A stretch of DNA of 64,000 nucleotides from Siphonodentalium dalli (GCA_032622095.1 CP136063.1:120796723-120860722), one strand, 5' to 3'. Numbered from the stretch's first letter, positions 22,108 through 34,574 are shown. Numbers and translations are program-made. The notes: generated from the letters alone by a model not told the origin.

Positions 22108-25100
22108 CTAGTTTCGCTTCTTTTTGTTTTTGTTAACTTGTATTGCATTTCTTGTGCTTGGTTTCAAGCCACTGTCGTAACATGTTTGGCAGATTGGCTG
22201 CACGATGCCAAACTGCGCCAGTAGTTCCTTGATCTCCTCATTTTGGATAACTTCTGGGTCCCCACAGTGAAAACAGATCTGCCCAAAATCAACCAGCTTG
22301 GCTGCAATAAGAGAAGATCCAAAGAATGATTCAATATGTGCATGCATGTTTAGCTTTCTAGTATAAATTATACTTCGAACCAAATTGCCTTTTAATAGTA
22401 ACATTTCAGTTGGGTAGTTTTATTAAATATGTTTACATAATATCATGTCGTCCAAGTGAATGAAAAATATACCGATCCAATATCTACTTTTGGAACCGAT
22501 AGGATAATCAATCTAGTTCTAATATTAAAGGAATTAAGCAGTCTTCCAGTCTCCAGAACCAGATACCATTACTTTATATATGGGTGAATATTTGAAAACT
22601 GTACAATTTGGAAGATTGCATTATGCAAAATTCAAAGTTCGAATTCACGGAAAAAAACATTTCCATGTCAAACCTGATGACTCACCATGAATTAGGGTTT
22701 GCTTCGGCACGCTGGAATTTTATTCCTATTGCCATGGCAACATGACTTAATCAAGCAAAGTAGTAAAATATGTCACTCCTGTTACTAACAAACAACAATC
22801 AGCTTACACCAATAGCAGTCATTTCATACGACTAAAATATATTTATTGTTATTACCTTTGGTTACTTCTTGGAAATAATTGAGCTTGAATAATCTCATCA
22901 TAGTGAATATGTTTAAAATCTCTATAAGCATGGGTCAACTCACACATTTATTGCATAAAAGTACAAAACTTATTAGTCTGTGGGCCATGAACTTAAGAGT
23001 TCCAAGTTTATCAAATTTGCATAAGTATCGGCACTTTGTACCAATCCCAATATAATAATAACTGTTTTCTTTGGATGACTATTTTTTAAATAAAATATAG
23101 ATATGCACTGGTAACAGGAGTGACATTGGTAACAGTAGTGACATTTTGGTAACAGGAATGACCCTCCTGGTTTTCACAATGTTGCCATATACAGTGAATT
23201 TTGGTACACAATAATGTTATGTCACTCAAGAATCTTGCTTTTATATGTGATCATCTTCAGTAAAAACTCTAACTATGTTTGGCCAGGTCAACACTCTGGC
23301 TGGCACTCGACTGGTGGGCATCAACAGATGGATACAACTGGACTCATAGGCTGATTCAAATAAAGATTAGGTTTGGGTTTTCACAATTCACCCTGTATAA
23401 ATTGGTCTGTCTGGTTTATATTGAGAGTTAAGACTATTTATAAAAGTATACAACTGTTTTGCTTGTTGGTGGGATAACTTGGAATAAATATTAAAAGATT
23501 TTGCTGTAGCCACCAAGACCAGTCTCTGCATCTCTGATGTGACTCTTGTTGGAAATATAGTATAAAATCTTATATTGAATCAAACCAGAATACCAAATCA
23601 TTCATATCCATTTGACTCTTCAATACTAGTAGGTCACATGTGACTTTTTTATTTAATTAAGACATAGCTAGAAGCTGTATAACACAATACTTCTATTTAT
23701 GGTCTTTATTTTGAACAGAACCGTGCTATCAATTTCTGATATTTTATATGTGGCAAATTTAATGGAGTTGACCATTGCCTGATAGGGGTGGGTTGGGGGG
23801 GGGGGGGGGTTTGCAAGATATCAAACAACAAATATAAAAAATATATTACTTCATTTGTTTTCAAATGAATTATATTGAATTTCCTTCTTGTGATGAAAGG
23901 TGATGACTACTGACTTGTGGTCATCTTCATTGACAAGAACTGGCTAATCAAAGGGTTGTTGGCAATAAATATGCATTGCACATATCTGTTGCACCTGTTA
24001 CTGTCACTCCTGTTACCAAAAAAGTAACAGGTGTGACAGTGACAGATATGGCAGTTAATAACAAATTTCTAAAAAATGTATCTGGATTTGAAAACTAAAC
24101 ACTTATGATTTGCATAAAAGACTCATTCTAGAATATGAAATATGAAAAGTATTTCTGATACATCGAACATGATGAAAGAAATGATATTGCGGTAACAGGA
24201 GTGACTTACAATTAACCTACTTGCCTCATTTGTTCATTAATGTGCTCCGGTATGCATAAATGATTTCAGAACACTGCTATTTTGACTTTTGTTGGGATTA
24301 CCTATTTGGTGACCTTCCCTCTGGTGGCAGGTTTCTCGAGAAGGCTACTTTACACCCTCATATAATTCCTTGTTATAGTCTTGGTAACAGGAGTGACATA
24401 GAAATTGATAACAGGAGCAATGAGATCTATATTTTCAAGTTTGAATGAAGAAAGTCCATCTTCCAGTTATAGTCGTTTTGTTCAAGTTTCATGGACTCAA
24501 ATAGGATTGAATATGTGAGATTTATCTGATCTCTTCGGGGAAAAAATATAGTCTATACTGTTCAATGTAGAAAAATAACATTCAGAAATTGATGATATGG
24601 ACTCATGTTGGCTCTGTAAAAATCCAATAGCTCAGATTTTGGTTCAGTTTTTTTGCCTGAATATCATCCTAATTATCATGGTATCTAGAAAAAATTATTA
24701 TTTGGTTTTCTCCTGTTGCACACACTTCTGTAATTATTGGACCAATTGTCGTAACATCAAATTGTACAGTTTTCAAATATTCACCCATATATTGTCCATA
24801 TATATTTTATCTGTTTTGAATATGACAAGTAGACTTTAATTTTATATATACATATAGCTTTAATTATTAATAATAATTACCACATTCACACCAAATATAT
24901 TAATAGTAAATATGGAGATTTGCGACTTGAATGTGTTGAGTCTGCATGTTTTAAAGAAACAAATATTGAAGTACTTGAACTATAAATAATACCTGAATAA
25001 TATTGTACTTCTATTGGAGAAGAACAATTCACACCTTCACGCACCACAATTACAGAATATTGTTGTTCTTCTGGTGCATATAAGCTATCTCCACAGGTAT

Positions 25101-27330
25101 AGATAAGTTCCTCCTGTCTTCGATGCAGTTCCTTGATTTCTTTGCAAAGAAGCTTTTTTGCCGCATAGACCACCCGTCTTTTTCCACACTCACAGCAAGA
25201 AACAAACTGTCGTACCGTACCCTCTCTGTGAATATAAAGTTACTATTAAAAATATCTGTCAATTTAATATGAAGTCGTAATACACATTGGATTACCTAGC
25301 CCTGGCCATCATTGCAAACCACCACATACTGCATGAACATGTGCTTAATATGAAATAAACAATAAATGCCAACTTCACACTGACCTACACTACCTGACTA
25401 CCATCATTTAATAAATGCTATGCAAACTCATCAGAGTGCTATTCAAGATTGTATCTCGTATAGCTATTTACTATGCTTTTTATAAAAAGTAAATCGCTCG
25501 CATTAAATGCTTGATACATCTGTTTGAAATAGAGTATTTAATTACTCATCGAGTCATCGGTGATTGAACCATTCATATTAAATGAGAGAAAATCATGGGC
25601 AGATTGAATTAGAAAATGTATCGGCATTAACCCGTCTATACTATATCAATAGGCTTTTATAATTACCTGAAAACTGTATTGGCGAGTCTGTGTGTTACTG
25701 TCCAGGAATTCCTTTAGCCTTGGCATCTGCTGAAAACACTTCACTCTCGTTTTCAGACTGCTCGCATCAACGTCACCATCATGGAATACTTTGAGAACAT
25801 CCAGAATCTTGTCAATGTCCTCTTGTGATGTAGCATCATGTACCTGCGATAGACATTTTTATTACACATTTATTCATATACTTAGTTTCCCTGCTGTTTC
25901 AAATTAATACAATATGTATAAAGCTTTAATATGTTACATATATAAAAAATAACAGGGAAAGAAACGTGATGACAACTTTATATGTTAATGTCAACTTATT
26001 AAATAGGTTTGTCTGCCCTGCCGTCACTCATGCAATATAAACACAAATATGAACACACCTCTGTTCTGTTGTTCTGGGTATCTACTGAAAACCATTTAAT
26101 AACTTTCTTCTATTCCCATCCCACTCAATGCATTTATATATAAAATGTCAGTTTGTATTATGTTTCCAATAGTAATCCTACACTGTTACGTATTTGATTT
26201 ATGTTGAATTCTAGCTCGTAAAAACTGTTGAATGTAAACATACACATATATATTGATTTACCTCTATATTTTCGCCCTTCCATTTTGAGCCGAGAGAATC
26301 TTTCACGAAGAATATTGATGGGTAGTGACGTTGAAGCAATCAGAGCATCGGGAAAGGTGGCGTTTCTTTGAGCTGCTTTCCGAATGGCGTCCATCGTAGA
26401 AAGGTTCTTCAGCCTACACTCGAATCCATCGACCATTGAATCACGCTCCAAAGCAACATGCTGTAATCCAATATTTAGAAGACTCATAATTCTTTCGGCA
26501 GGGTTGTAATAGCTCTGAGATGGTGCTGTACGGGCAGATATCAATAAGTCTAAGTTTAGACTCACAAACAACACTAGGTGTGCCAACTGGACGGTCCAAA
26601 AGGTTGACCTGTGGTCGGGGCCACCATCTGAATATATAAACAGTACTGGTTTATCACTACTCGTACCATCAGCGGTACAACATGCCTTTCGTAGGATCTT
26701 CACATTTTCAGTAGTGTGCCTCATTGCGGAAGATGGCTGCATTATCTTGTCCTTTAAGTCACATTGATTTTTCCATCATAGAAACTGTCATTCATATTCT
26801 CCGGTATCTCAATGTTCATTAACACTGACGGCACCACGCCAAACAGATGAAAATCATGATCAAGGGCGGTTAATTTTGTTCTTGTAGTGGTGTCGGCAGA
26901 TGATATTGGCAAAAGAACCCGGTTGTGTGGTCTAACACCTGTTGAAATAGGATTCCGTGGCTCCCCAAGTGGAACAACTGCCTTGTCATCAACACAAATG
27001 AAGACGGCATCTTCTCGGAGTGTGACAGCCATTTCTTTAAACATATTAAATTGATGGTGTGCATACTTACTGTCTGGATGCCTAGCATGCAATAGACGTT
27101 GTTGTACACCATAACGGACTTTGTATCGACCGGTGTACAACATAGCAAATTGCAGACTTGGTGTACGGATTTGAAGGCCAAAAGTTGAGACGCACCCAAG
27201 AGTTGGATGGCACATTAGCAGATGCAGGTAGTCTTCTACGAACTTGATCAATTGAGGTCTTCAACTGACATTGCAACTGGTAAATACAAATGGCTGCCAT
27301 GACGCCTGTCATCGACAACGCCCTTTTCAT
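22108..27330 (-). pseudogene. Antisense transposase-like gene, copy 1 (decayed, spliced)
   Basis: Minus-strand segments in order: 27330-26262, 25843-25667 (59 codons), 25224-24993 and 22301-22108. The last two introns have matching phases and good splice sites. The core reads VDDRRHG, PHNRV, CVDDKAVVPLGEP, LDHDFH, GVVPSV, IPENMNDSFYDGK, YSDGGPDHRSTF, then YNPAERIMSLLNIGLQH. The spaced Asp/Asp/Glu residues resemble a DDE nuclease (my inference). The C-terminus is cysteine-rich: CCECGKRRVVYA, then CFHCGDPE and CQTCYDSG. Damage: a one-base insertion near 27253, a frameshift near 27150, a one-base loss in a T run near 26753, and a phase mismatch at the 26262/25843 junction. The N-terminal half is missing. 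I do not know the family's name; a host gene relic is possible. Confidence 0.6.
22771..24398. repeat. Scattered 15-mer GTAACAGGAGTGACA
   Basis: Copies with 0-2 changes: 22771-22785 (reverse), 23111-23125, 23129-23143, 23149-23163, 24002-24016 (reverse), 24024-24038, 24192-24206 and 24384-24398. All lie in the last intron of the antisense copy at 22.1-27.3 kb. Three are in tandem; the 24002/24024 pair forms an inverted repeat. None was noticed elsewhere in the window. Confidence 0.7.
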
Positions 27331-27638
27331 CCAAAAATTTATATATATTGGATTAATTTATCTTCTATCTGTCAGGCTTCCATCCTTCTGCCTGTTGAGA
27401 TGTCTATCCATCCATCTATCAACAATTGATTTCTTCTCCATATTAAAGATGGAATGTGTTTATATACATGTAGTTCAGTGTGCTTGTTCCCTAGGTGTCT
27501 CACAATCAGATTTGTTCAATTAAGTTCATCACATCAAATACATGTAGGTGCGAAGCCAGGGCCATAACTCTTTCCCTCCATAGTAAGTCTTAAAACAGTT
27601 TTTTCCCCAAGAACCATTAGGCATATATAGCTTATTAT
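27331..27638. other. No gene recognised
   Basis: AT-rich DNA upstream of the truncated antisense copy. The abrupt loss of its reading near 27330 suggests a breakpoint. Confidence 0.4.
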
Positions 27639-27993
27639 ACCTCCTTTTAAAAAAAAAGGGGGGTACACTGTTTTGCACCTGTCTGTCCATGCGTCCGTAC
27701 GTCCGTCCGATGTCTGTTCATGTCATAACTTGAACAATAGTGCTCGGATCTCAATGAAATTAGGTATGGCTGTTCACTACTATGAGGACATTAAATAGAG
27801 GGTTCCATCGTTTTGTTCGGATTTTCCATTCTAGAGTTATTCATCTTTGTTTATCTGGAAATGTTGAATTTTTGGTCCATCTGGTGTCTGTTCATGCCAT
27901 AACATGAACAGTAGTGCTCGAATCTCAATGAAATTTGGTATGGATGTTCACTACTATGAGGGCATTCAATAGAGGGTTCCATCGTATTTTCTT
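27639..27993 (+). mobile_element. R4 element fragment
   Basis: It starts with a near-palindrome (ATACCTCCTTTT, then AAAGGGGGGTA), then GTCTGTCC and CGTCCGTACGTCCGTCC. Two tandem units follow, each with CATAAC(T/A)TGAACA(A/G)TAGTGCTCG and CAATGAAATT. Related pieces: 53520-53740 and about 32400-32520. Cut off by the TTAA element. Confidence 0.55.
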
Positions 27994-27997
27994 TTAA

Positions 27998-28431
27998 CCC
28001 TTTACCCAACAGAACGGCCCTGTGCCAATGCATTCTCTTATATATGCGAGTCGACCATAGGTCGCCTCGCATATATAAGAGAATGCATTGGCTTAACACA
28101 TATTAAAAATGATAAAATTGTCAAAGAATGTAGAAATTTTTTATAAAAATTGTTAAAAAATGTAAGAAATAATGGTAAAAAGTTAAAAAAAAAAGATTTT
28201 GTTTAGGCCAATGCATTCTCTTATATATGCGAGGCGACCTACGACCTATGGTCGACTCGCATATATAAGAGAATGCATTGACACGGGGCATAACTGTAAC
28301 CATCACAATGTGGTCAATCTAGTGGTTCCAATGATATCCATATTTGTATGGTGTTATTGAGACAGACCGAAGATATTTTAGGCTGTTGAAGCTTTATTTG
28401 GGCGTTTTTGGCCGGTTTTTTGGGTAAAGGG
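27998..28431. mobile_element. piggyBac-like MITE with two internal hairpins
   Basis: Ends CCCTTTACCCAA and TTGGGTAAAGGG sit next to TTAA (27994-27997) and TTAG (28432-28435, probably a mutated TTAA). Inside are two hairpins, 28023-28092 and 28207-28281, whose stems share CCAATGCATTCTCTTATATA and continue through TGCGAG. The same left end TTAACCCTTTACCCAACAG is at 60562-60580. The element lies in the intron just before the 28524 exon. Confidence 0.7.
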
Positions 28432-28523
28432 TTAGGTTAAACAGGACAATGATTTTTGGAACAGATGAGCAACAGTGATACTATGTCTATAAAAAACATT
28501 TTCTTCACTTCTCATTTCTTTAG

Positions 28524-28662
28524 TCTGTGATGAGGAAATGGCTGCCTGCTGGAGACGCTATGTTGCAGATGATCGTATTGTACCTACCTTCACCAGTAAC
28601 TGCTCAGAAATACAGATGTGAAATGTTGTATGAAGGTCCACCTGATGATCCTTGTGCCACAG
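28524..28662 (+). CDS. EEF2: eEF2 exon, domain II start
   Basis: Encodes [20 protein letters not shown] to [12 protein letters not shown] plus one base of the next codon. [19 protein letters not shown]-type and EGPPDD blocks are characteristic of the eEF2 entry into domain II. Acceptor TTTCTTTAG ends at 28523, donor GTATTC starts at 28663. It begins in phase 0 and ends in phase 1, which matches the next exon. Confidence 0.95.
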
Positions 28663-30140
28663 GTATTCAAAATTATTTTAGCTATAACTTACGATTCCAA
28701 ATGTGTATCTTCATTTGTGTTTATTTATAGTTATTTAATTACAACACGGCAATGAGTTTTTCAATCAAGATTCTTCATAAATGTCACATTAACTGGAATC
28801 CAAGATCTGTGTGGAATATAAAAATACTGGGAAAAGATTCTGCAATTGCATTAAAAGTAACAGACCATGTCTCGTACGGATCCTTGAATTCTTGGAAAAG
28901 TGATTAGCATTTTAGCTCAACACTGTCGACAGGTTGCAGCTTTTGGGACGAGACCAGAATTGGTCAAGTATAGAAAGAATCTTTTGGGAGTTTGTAAAGT
29001 GAAATTAAAATGTTTCATGACATATTTGTTGTTTCCTGACCTGTTATATGCTGAAAATCATATTAGGTGTTAGTCCACATGGTTATTTTAGCTCGACTTG
29101 ACAGTCAAGTTTGAGCTATTACCATGGGCATCAAGAGATGGGCGGTATTGAAATTTCGTTGATTTACCTTGTTAACTGTACGGTAATTGGAATTAAATTA
29201 TAAGACCGGGGCAAAGATTCCCGGTAAATTGTGGTAATTCAAGTTTTTAACTGAACAATATACATGTATATTGTATCTCACGTGACTTTGTTATTGAATT
29301 CAAGCTTTCCGATTGGTTGGCTACTCGACTCTATTAGTCGTAGTTGTATACTACGCCTTCAAGTCTCTCCCATCGTGCACTATGCATATGTAGTTTTGAC
29401 TACTAAAAATAGTAACGAACACTACATCAAGCTTTGTTCTGAAACTACTTGTTATTTCGCCGCTGATCCAAATTAAAGCTTCAGTAAGGCGAACATCAAT
29501 TGTCTGAACTTAGTAAAAGTTGAAAATAGTAGTTTCCTACTGCTAAATCAAAATTACAAAGGTTTTCTCTGGAGTCCTGTTGCGTTTCCTAAGTTCGCGA
29601 TACCCCATTCCTATACCGGTAACACTAAAACGTGTGATCGGTTGCCGTACCCGAACAACTAATAAAATGAACCGAGAATACAATTTGCCGATTACAGCTT
29701 GTTTTAGCTGTCTCTTGTAAATAAATAATACCCCTATGCTGTATACTAAGCATTGAAAAAACACGCTACTGCAGATTTTCATGGCCCAATAACACCAATC
29801 ATACGTTCATGTTTCCGGAGTTGGGTACACTTTTTTTTGTAGCCGTAAATTCTTTGCTTCCGATCAGAGTCACGTGACCGCTCGGTTCGAAAATAATCAA
29901 TAATTTCGCGGCTCAATTATTCTGATAGTTCCGTGTACAAGAGCGACTTATACTAATAAATTACCAAATTTAATACATTCTTCGTTCGTCCGGGCACCAA
30001 TTAAGAGTGGGTAAGTGGTTGAAATGTGTTGACATTGGTCTAAATGTTCTTGAGTTTGGTCCCAGGTCACCACAGGCACAGGTCGGGCAATTCTTGAATT
30101 GCTTCTGAGTTTCTGACCTGCGCAATTCCCTAATTTGTTT
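28663..30140. other. Intron; diverged R1 start near 29091
   Basis: TAGCTCGACTTGACAGTCAAGTTTGAGCTATT at 29091-29121 is a diverged R1 5' near-palindrome without the array, and a similar scrap lies at about 28914. Otherwise AT-rich with no coding signal. Confidence 0.45.
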
Positions 30141-30159
30141 TTTTAAATGACAAATTTAC

Positions 30160-30545
30160 AATAAAAAAAACAACAAACAGGCAGGCAAAGTTTTAAAAAA
30201 AACAGGAAAAATAAAATAAAAATTAATTTAAAAAAACAAACAAACCTGAACAAAGGGGAATTTAAAAAAAACAAGTTTTTTTTAAAACAGGAAAACAAAC
30301 ATGTAAAATAAACAAACAATAAATAAACATTTACAACAAATAAAAATAATAAAAAAAAACAACAAAAAATAATTAAAAAAAACAACAAACAGGCAGCCAA
30401 AGTTTAAAAAAAAACAGGAAAACAAACATTGAAAAAAAAAAAAAATTACAAAGAATTAATTTAAAAAAAAACAAACAAACAAACCTGAACAAAGAGGAAT
30501 TTAATTTTTTTTTTTTTTTTTTTTACATATTATTTTTTTTTCTTT
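30160..30545. repeat. A-rich tandem duplication, ~213 bp period
   Basis: CAACAAACAGGCAGGCAAAG (30168) recurs as CAACAAACAGGCAGCCAAAG (30381), with AACAAACCTGAACAAAG following each. It is dominated by A runs, AAC and AAT. The long minus-strand frame here is Leu/Phe-rich low complexity and is not a gene. Confidence 0.6.
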
Positions 30546-30617
30546 TAAAAAAAATGGTGTTTGCCCACTGGTTTGCCTTTAATTTCTGCATTTGTTCGAT
30601 CGATACAATATAATAAT

Positions 30618-30750
30618 TAGAGCATGACTTGTCGTGAAATACGCCGATATAGTGCATAGTGCGGTTGTGTAGTTCACTCCGCTTCGCGTCGTGAACTACA
30701 CAACCTCACTATGCACTATATCGGCGTATTTCACTCCAAGCCATGCTCTA
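30618..30750. mobile_element. 133-bp near-perfect hairpin (MITE-like)
   Basis: TAGAGCATG at the left end is matched by CATGCTCTA at the right. The inner stem includes GTGAAATACGCCGATATAG and GGTTGTGTAGTTCAC, mirrored after a short loop TCCGCTTCGCGTC. The stem is about 55 bp with few mismatches, so very little decay since insertion. Confidence 0.7.
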
Positions 30751-31615
30751 TTTATTAAATATATGCCCACGGTCCGTGGATTTACTACATTCGTGACAGC
30801 TAAATTCAGCACGTTCGTGCGATGTCATGAAAATTGGCAAACCATGGCAATTTCCGAACTGCTGATGCCCAAACCCGCAGGTGGTTCATATTCTCCGAAC
30901 TGCAGTGTAATAAACCATCCATGATGCATGTATATAAGAGTCCCTCTTATTTATAGCAGGCTAGCTAGCACATGGTGCTCCAGCATTAATTTAAAGTGAT
31001 CACCGGTCATGCAATTTTCTTGACAAGTCACAGCTGCTGTGACAAGGACACGCACACAAGTTGGCAACACATGAATAATTTCCTTACCGAAAATACGATA
31101 TCTTAATTTTTGATTCGGTATGGTAAATCGCTATTGCGCTGATACCGAGTAACGCCCATCTCTAGCATCAGTCTGTGCATGCATGCATGCAACGGCCATC
31201 AATGTTCTAGTGCTGTGCAGTTTACCAATTTGTTCGGTTTCAGATTCACATCAAAACCTAAGCCAATAGGTCACCAAAAACCTAGTCTTCGGTATAAATT
31301 AAGACCCCATTGGTCGCTAATTGACCTCTTCATACAGTAAGCAAACGCATCACATCGTGCTTCCATTGGCTGATATTTCCCATAACAACAAACATGTCCC
31401 AACAATTGATTGTACAATGATCTATTTGTAATCCATTCGTGAAGTTTCTTTTTGGCAAACACGTCCATGTGGTTGTGGGGTTCCATACAGGGATATTAAA
31501 CTTTCTAAGTTCCTATCAGCCGATTTGACAAGTAACAGATTTATATACTAGAGAATGCCGTGTTCACATTTCTTGAAAAATTTGGAGCTACCTATATTTT
31601 ATTTAATTTAATTGC
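30751..31615. other. No gene recognised
   Basis: Ordinary intron sequence. Short open frames have no recognisable content. Confidence 0.4.
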
Positions 31616-32210
31616 AAAATGGTTACATCTCTTCATCTGATCATAGCCAAACTTAAAGTTGAATCGATCGGCACACCCTGCAGGCCGCATTTATTGGAGA
31701 ATTGTTTCGAAAATTTGCAGTTATATTTATGATCACTTCGATGATGGCAATTGAATTTCAATGATTTTCGATGAAAGACATGGCCTCAGGCAGCCATCTT
31801 AGATTTTACTTTTTGCATGACTAAATCCTTTGGCGCACGTACCTCATCCGATCTACACAAAACTTTATATGGATTTTCGTGGTGACTGTTTGATGGGAGC
31901 CATTAAATTCACATTTGAATCTACCCGGCGCACACCCTGTGGCTCACATCTATTGGAGAAATGTTTTGAAAATTTAACTGACATTTTCAGAATCGCTTCT
32001 AGATGAGCTTTCAAATTGGAAAGGTATTCAATCAATAACATGGCACCATTTAGGATTTTACTCTTTGCATCACTAAATACTTGATGCCATGCCATACAGA
32101 CAATATTTTTCATCCAATTGTATCCAAAACTTTATATTGCTCTTAAATGAGCTTCATTTTGTTGTCATGGAAAAGTCTTGGAAAATGACATGGACTGCCC
32201 CTTCCGTAAG
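31616..32210 (+). repeat. Diverged R1-subfamily monomers
   Basis: Repeated CAGCCATCTTAGATTTTAC, TGACTAAATCCTTTGGC and ACACCCTG(C/T)(A/G)G sentences with CAAAACTTTATATGGAT. This belongs to the second monomer subfamily also seen at 9390-9850 and 44590-44870. Confidence 0.55.
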
Positions 32211-32983
32211 GATGATAATTCCATAAAATCGAGGAACAAATATCTGATATCGGCATCATAAATTATAAAACATGCAGTCCATGATCTGTTTCATCAAATG
32301 TTGCAGGTCTTATTTCAAATTTGAGCATATGCGCCCTTCCAACCCAGTTATTATACTCCATGTCAGAAGGAAATGGTGGGTATACTGGATTAATCTGTCC
32401 GCACAGATATCTCTTGTCAGATCGCAATGTAATTTGGTTTTATTAACTGCAATGAGTACATTCAATGGAGTGTTCAATTGTTTTGTTCGTTATTTCGTTC
32501 TCGAGGTTTGCCTGAGCTCAACCATGGGTTATATATATATGCCCACTTTGTGGTATGCCACATGGGTATGCACCGGGCGTCATAAATGTAGGTTTCTCAA
32601 GCATAAAATAACAAATGCCAATGCCCGGCATATTTAGCATAAATCAGGCTTTTGGTAATACATCAAGGTCATGGAAAAATGGTACTGGGTCTGACTATGC
32701 TGGCTCATGGATTTTCAGTTTTGAAAATGTGCAAGAACCCTGCAGACAATTATTACAGCAGTAACCTAGAACTGCGTCCAAATGATTTGATAGTAAAAAA
32801 TTAGTTGTATTCTGTAATTTTTCAGGGGATGATAGAAATGACCTTAGTCCATTCTAGAGAATTGAAACTTTAGCATATTGGTAAACATATAGTTTGAATC
32901 TGGGTAATCAACACTTCCACAATTTTGAATCTAAATAATTGAAACTTTAGGATATTGTTACCCATATATTGCTAATATACAAC

Positions 32984-34265
32984 CAATGTTCGCCCTGCCG
33001 TTAGCCAATTTAGCAAATTGCGAGAAAAAAATACGAAGTGGCTAAAATAAATATGCTTGTGGCTAAAAAATATGGCTACAAACATTTTCTGTGTCGACCG
33101 GGGACTCAACGACAATTTATTGTAAACAAAAGAAATTAACCAGCTCAGCACATGATGACTTAACGTTATTAGCAAGAGCTGACGAGAAGGGCGAGGTTAC
33201 GGGTGTGTTCGATTAGCTATACTATCGGGCATTGGTTTCACGCCCTGGGCAATTAGTTAATGATCGTTTAGAGGTGGATTCTTTAGACGCTATCACAATT
33301 GAGTAAACATAGGTTTATGAAATGGCTTCCTGTGTAACAAAAGGGCTTTATTTTACGGTGTTTTAAACTAATTGCAAAAGAGTTGAAGTCATATATACGC
33401 TCAATTCAATAGCTTCTCACATTCCCCCGCAATTGACATTGTTGAATGGGACTTCGAGACTCGCGACTGTTATGAATCAGTATAGGCTATTGGCGCAATT
33501 AATTTGAATAGACCAACGCATTCAGGCTTTGTTTAACTAATTCGGAAGTGTGGATTCCACTCCAGGCGGTTTTGTGACAGCGTCTGATACCATGGCGTCT
33601 GTTGTTTTAAGACTCCTTTAAATGTGGAGAGTTTGATATTGATAAAGCATTCCAAGCGTTTGGTGGATTATGTGAAACGATGCCGCGATGACATTAATGA
33701 GGAAGAAGTGAAAATTGAAATTGAGAGATTCAGGAAAGTGTATAGGGTAAAAAATTACATGGATGCTATAGACAATTATATTCAGTTTGCGATAAGAAAT
33801 AAAGAACTCTTTCCGATAATTAGTCATTTAGCAGCAATTCTGTATTGTGTACCAGTGTCGACTGTAGATTGCGAACGAGCATTTTCAACACAGAATCTTA
33901 TTAAAATGAAGCAACGACATAGACTGTCTGCGGAATATTTGAACATTCTTATGAAAATATCAATTGAAGGGCCTCCAATTGACCATTTTGATTTTGAATT
34001 TGCATTCAGAAAGTGAAGGATGTGAAATCGCGTAGGATTTTAACAGTGTTTGAATTTTGAACGTTATTGTTAATTTATTGATGTTGTATATATTATGTAT
34101 TATAAGTGCTGATAACTTTGAGTAAAATAAATGTTTATATCGTATTACATCTTGTGCTAATTTATCCCACAATATATGGCTAAACTTTTTAAAAAGTGGC
34201 TAACAAAATTGCACAAGTGGCTAAAAAAAATGGCTACAACAAATTTCGGGCCAGGGCCAACACTG
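32984..34265 (+). mobile_element. hAT element with transposase remnant
   Basis: The TIR is CAATGTTCGCCCTG against CAGTGTTGGCCCTG. The 8-bp target duplication TATACAAC is perfect (32976-32983 and 34266-34273). GTGGCTAA motifs occur near both ends in the same direction (about 33035-33075 and 34175-34240). Length 1282 bp, so an internal deletion product of a full hAT. Related TIR and motif occur in 54452-55480. Confidence 0.85.
33624..34016 (+). pseudogene. hAT transposase C-terminus (dimerisation domain)
   Basis: A 130-residue frame. Its second half matches the hAT C-terminal dimerisation domain: FPIISHLAAILYCVPVS, then DCERAFSTQNLIKMKQRHRL and LNILMKISIEGP. The ERAFS block and the 'R-L...LNILM' helix are family hallmarks. 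The RNase H-like catalytic core and the zinc finger are absent, so this fragment cannot transpose. The most similar proteins are likely the KIAA1586/ZNF862-type hAT group, an inference from the motif style. Confidence 0.8.
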
Positions 34266-34378
34266 TATACAACATGTATTTTTTTCTGGGGGGACTCGGC
34301 GAGTCGGCGACTTGTTTGTAATTGCTCATGTCCACTGATTTGTTTTCTTAAAAACATTCACCATCTGAACTTCTTCAG

Positions 34379-34574
34379 CTGTAAAAAAATGTGATCCCAA
34401 AGGAGAGTTGATGATGTATATCTCAAAGATGGTTCCAACTACGGACAAGGGAAGATTCTATGCTTTTGGTCGTGTCTTTTCTGGAACTGTCGGTACTGGA
34501 CAAAAAGTCAGAATCATGGGCGCAAATTATGTCCCAGGAAAGAAAGAGGACCTGTATGAGAAAACCATCCAAAG
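34379..34574 (+). CDS. EEF2: eEF2 exon, domain II
   Basis: Continues the split Ala codon and encodes [63 protein letters not shown] and two bases of Arg. This is the eEF2 domain II beta-barrel, and [11 protein letters not shown] is invariant in the family. Acceptor TTCTTCAG ends at 34378, donor GTAAGA starts at 34575. It enters in phase 1 and leaves in phase 2. Confidence 0.96.

Noticed and set aside
27639-27993. R4 read as part of the neighbouring antisense gene
   Set aside because: The same sentences occur at 53520-53740, so they are repeat sequence, not coding extension.
30143-30400. Hydrophobic minus-strand frame rich in Leu and Phe
   Set aside because: Translation of an A-rich tandem repeat; low complexity.
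32272-32637. 121-codon open frame
   Set aside because: Overlaps R4-like repeat sequence and shows no protein features.
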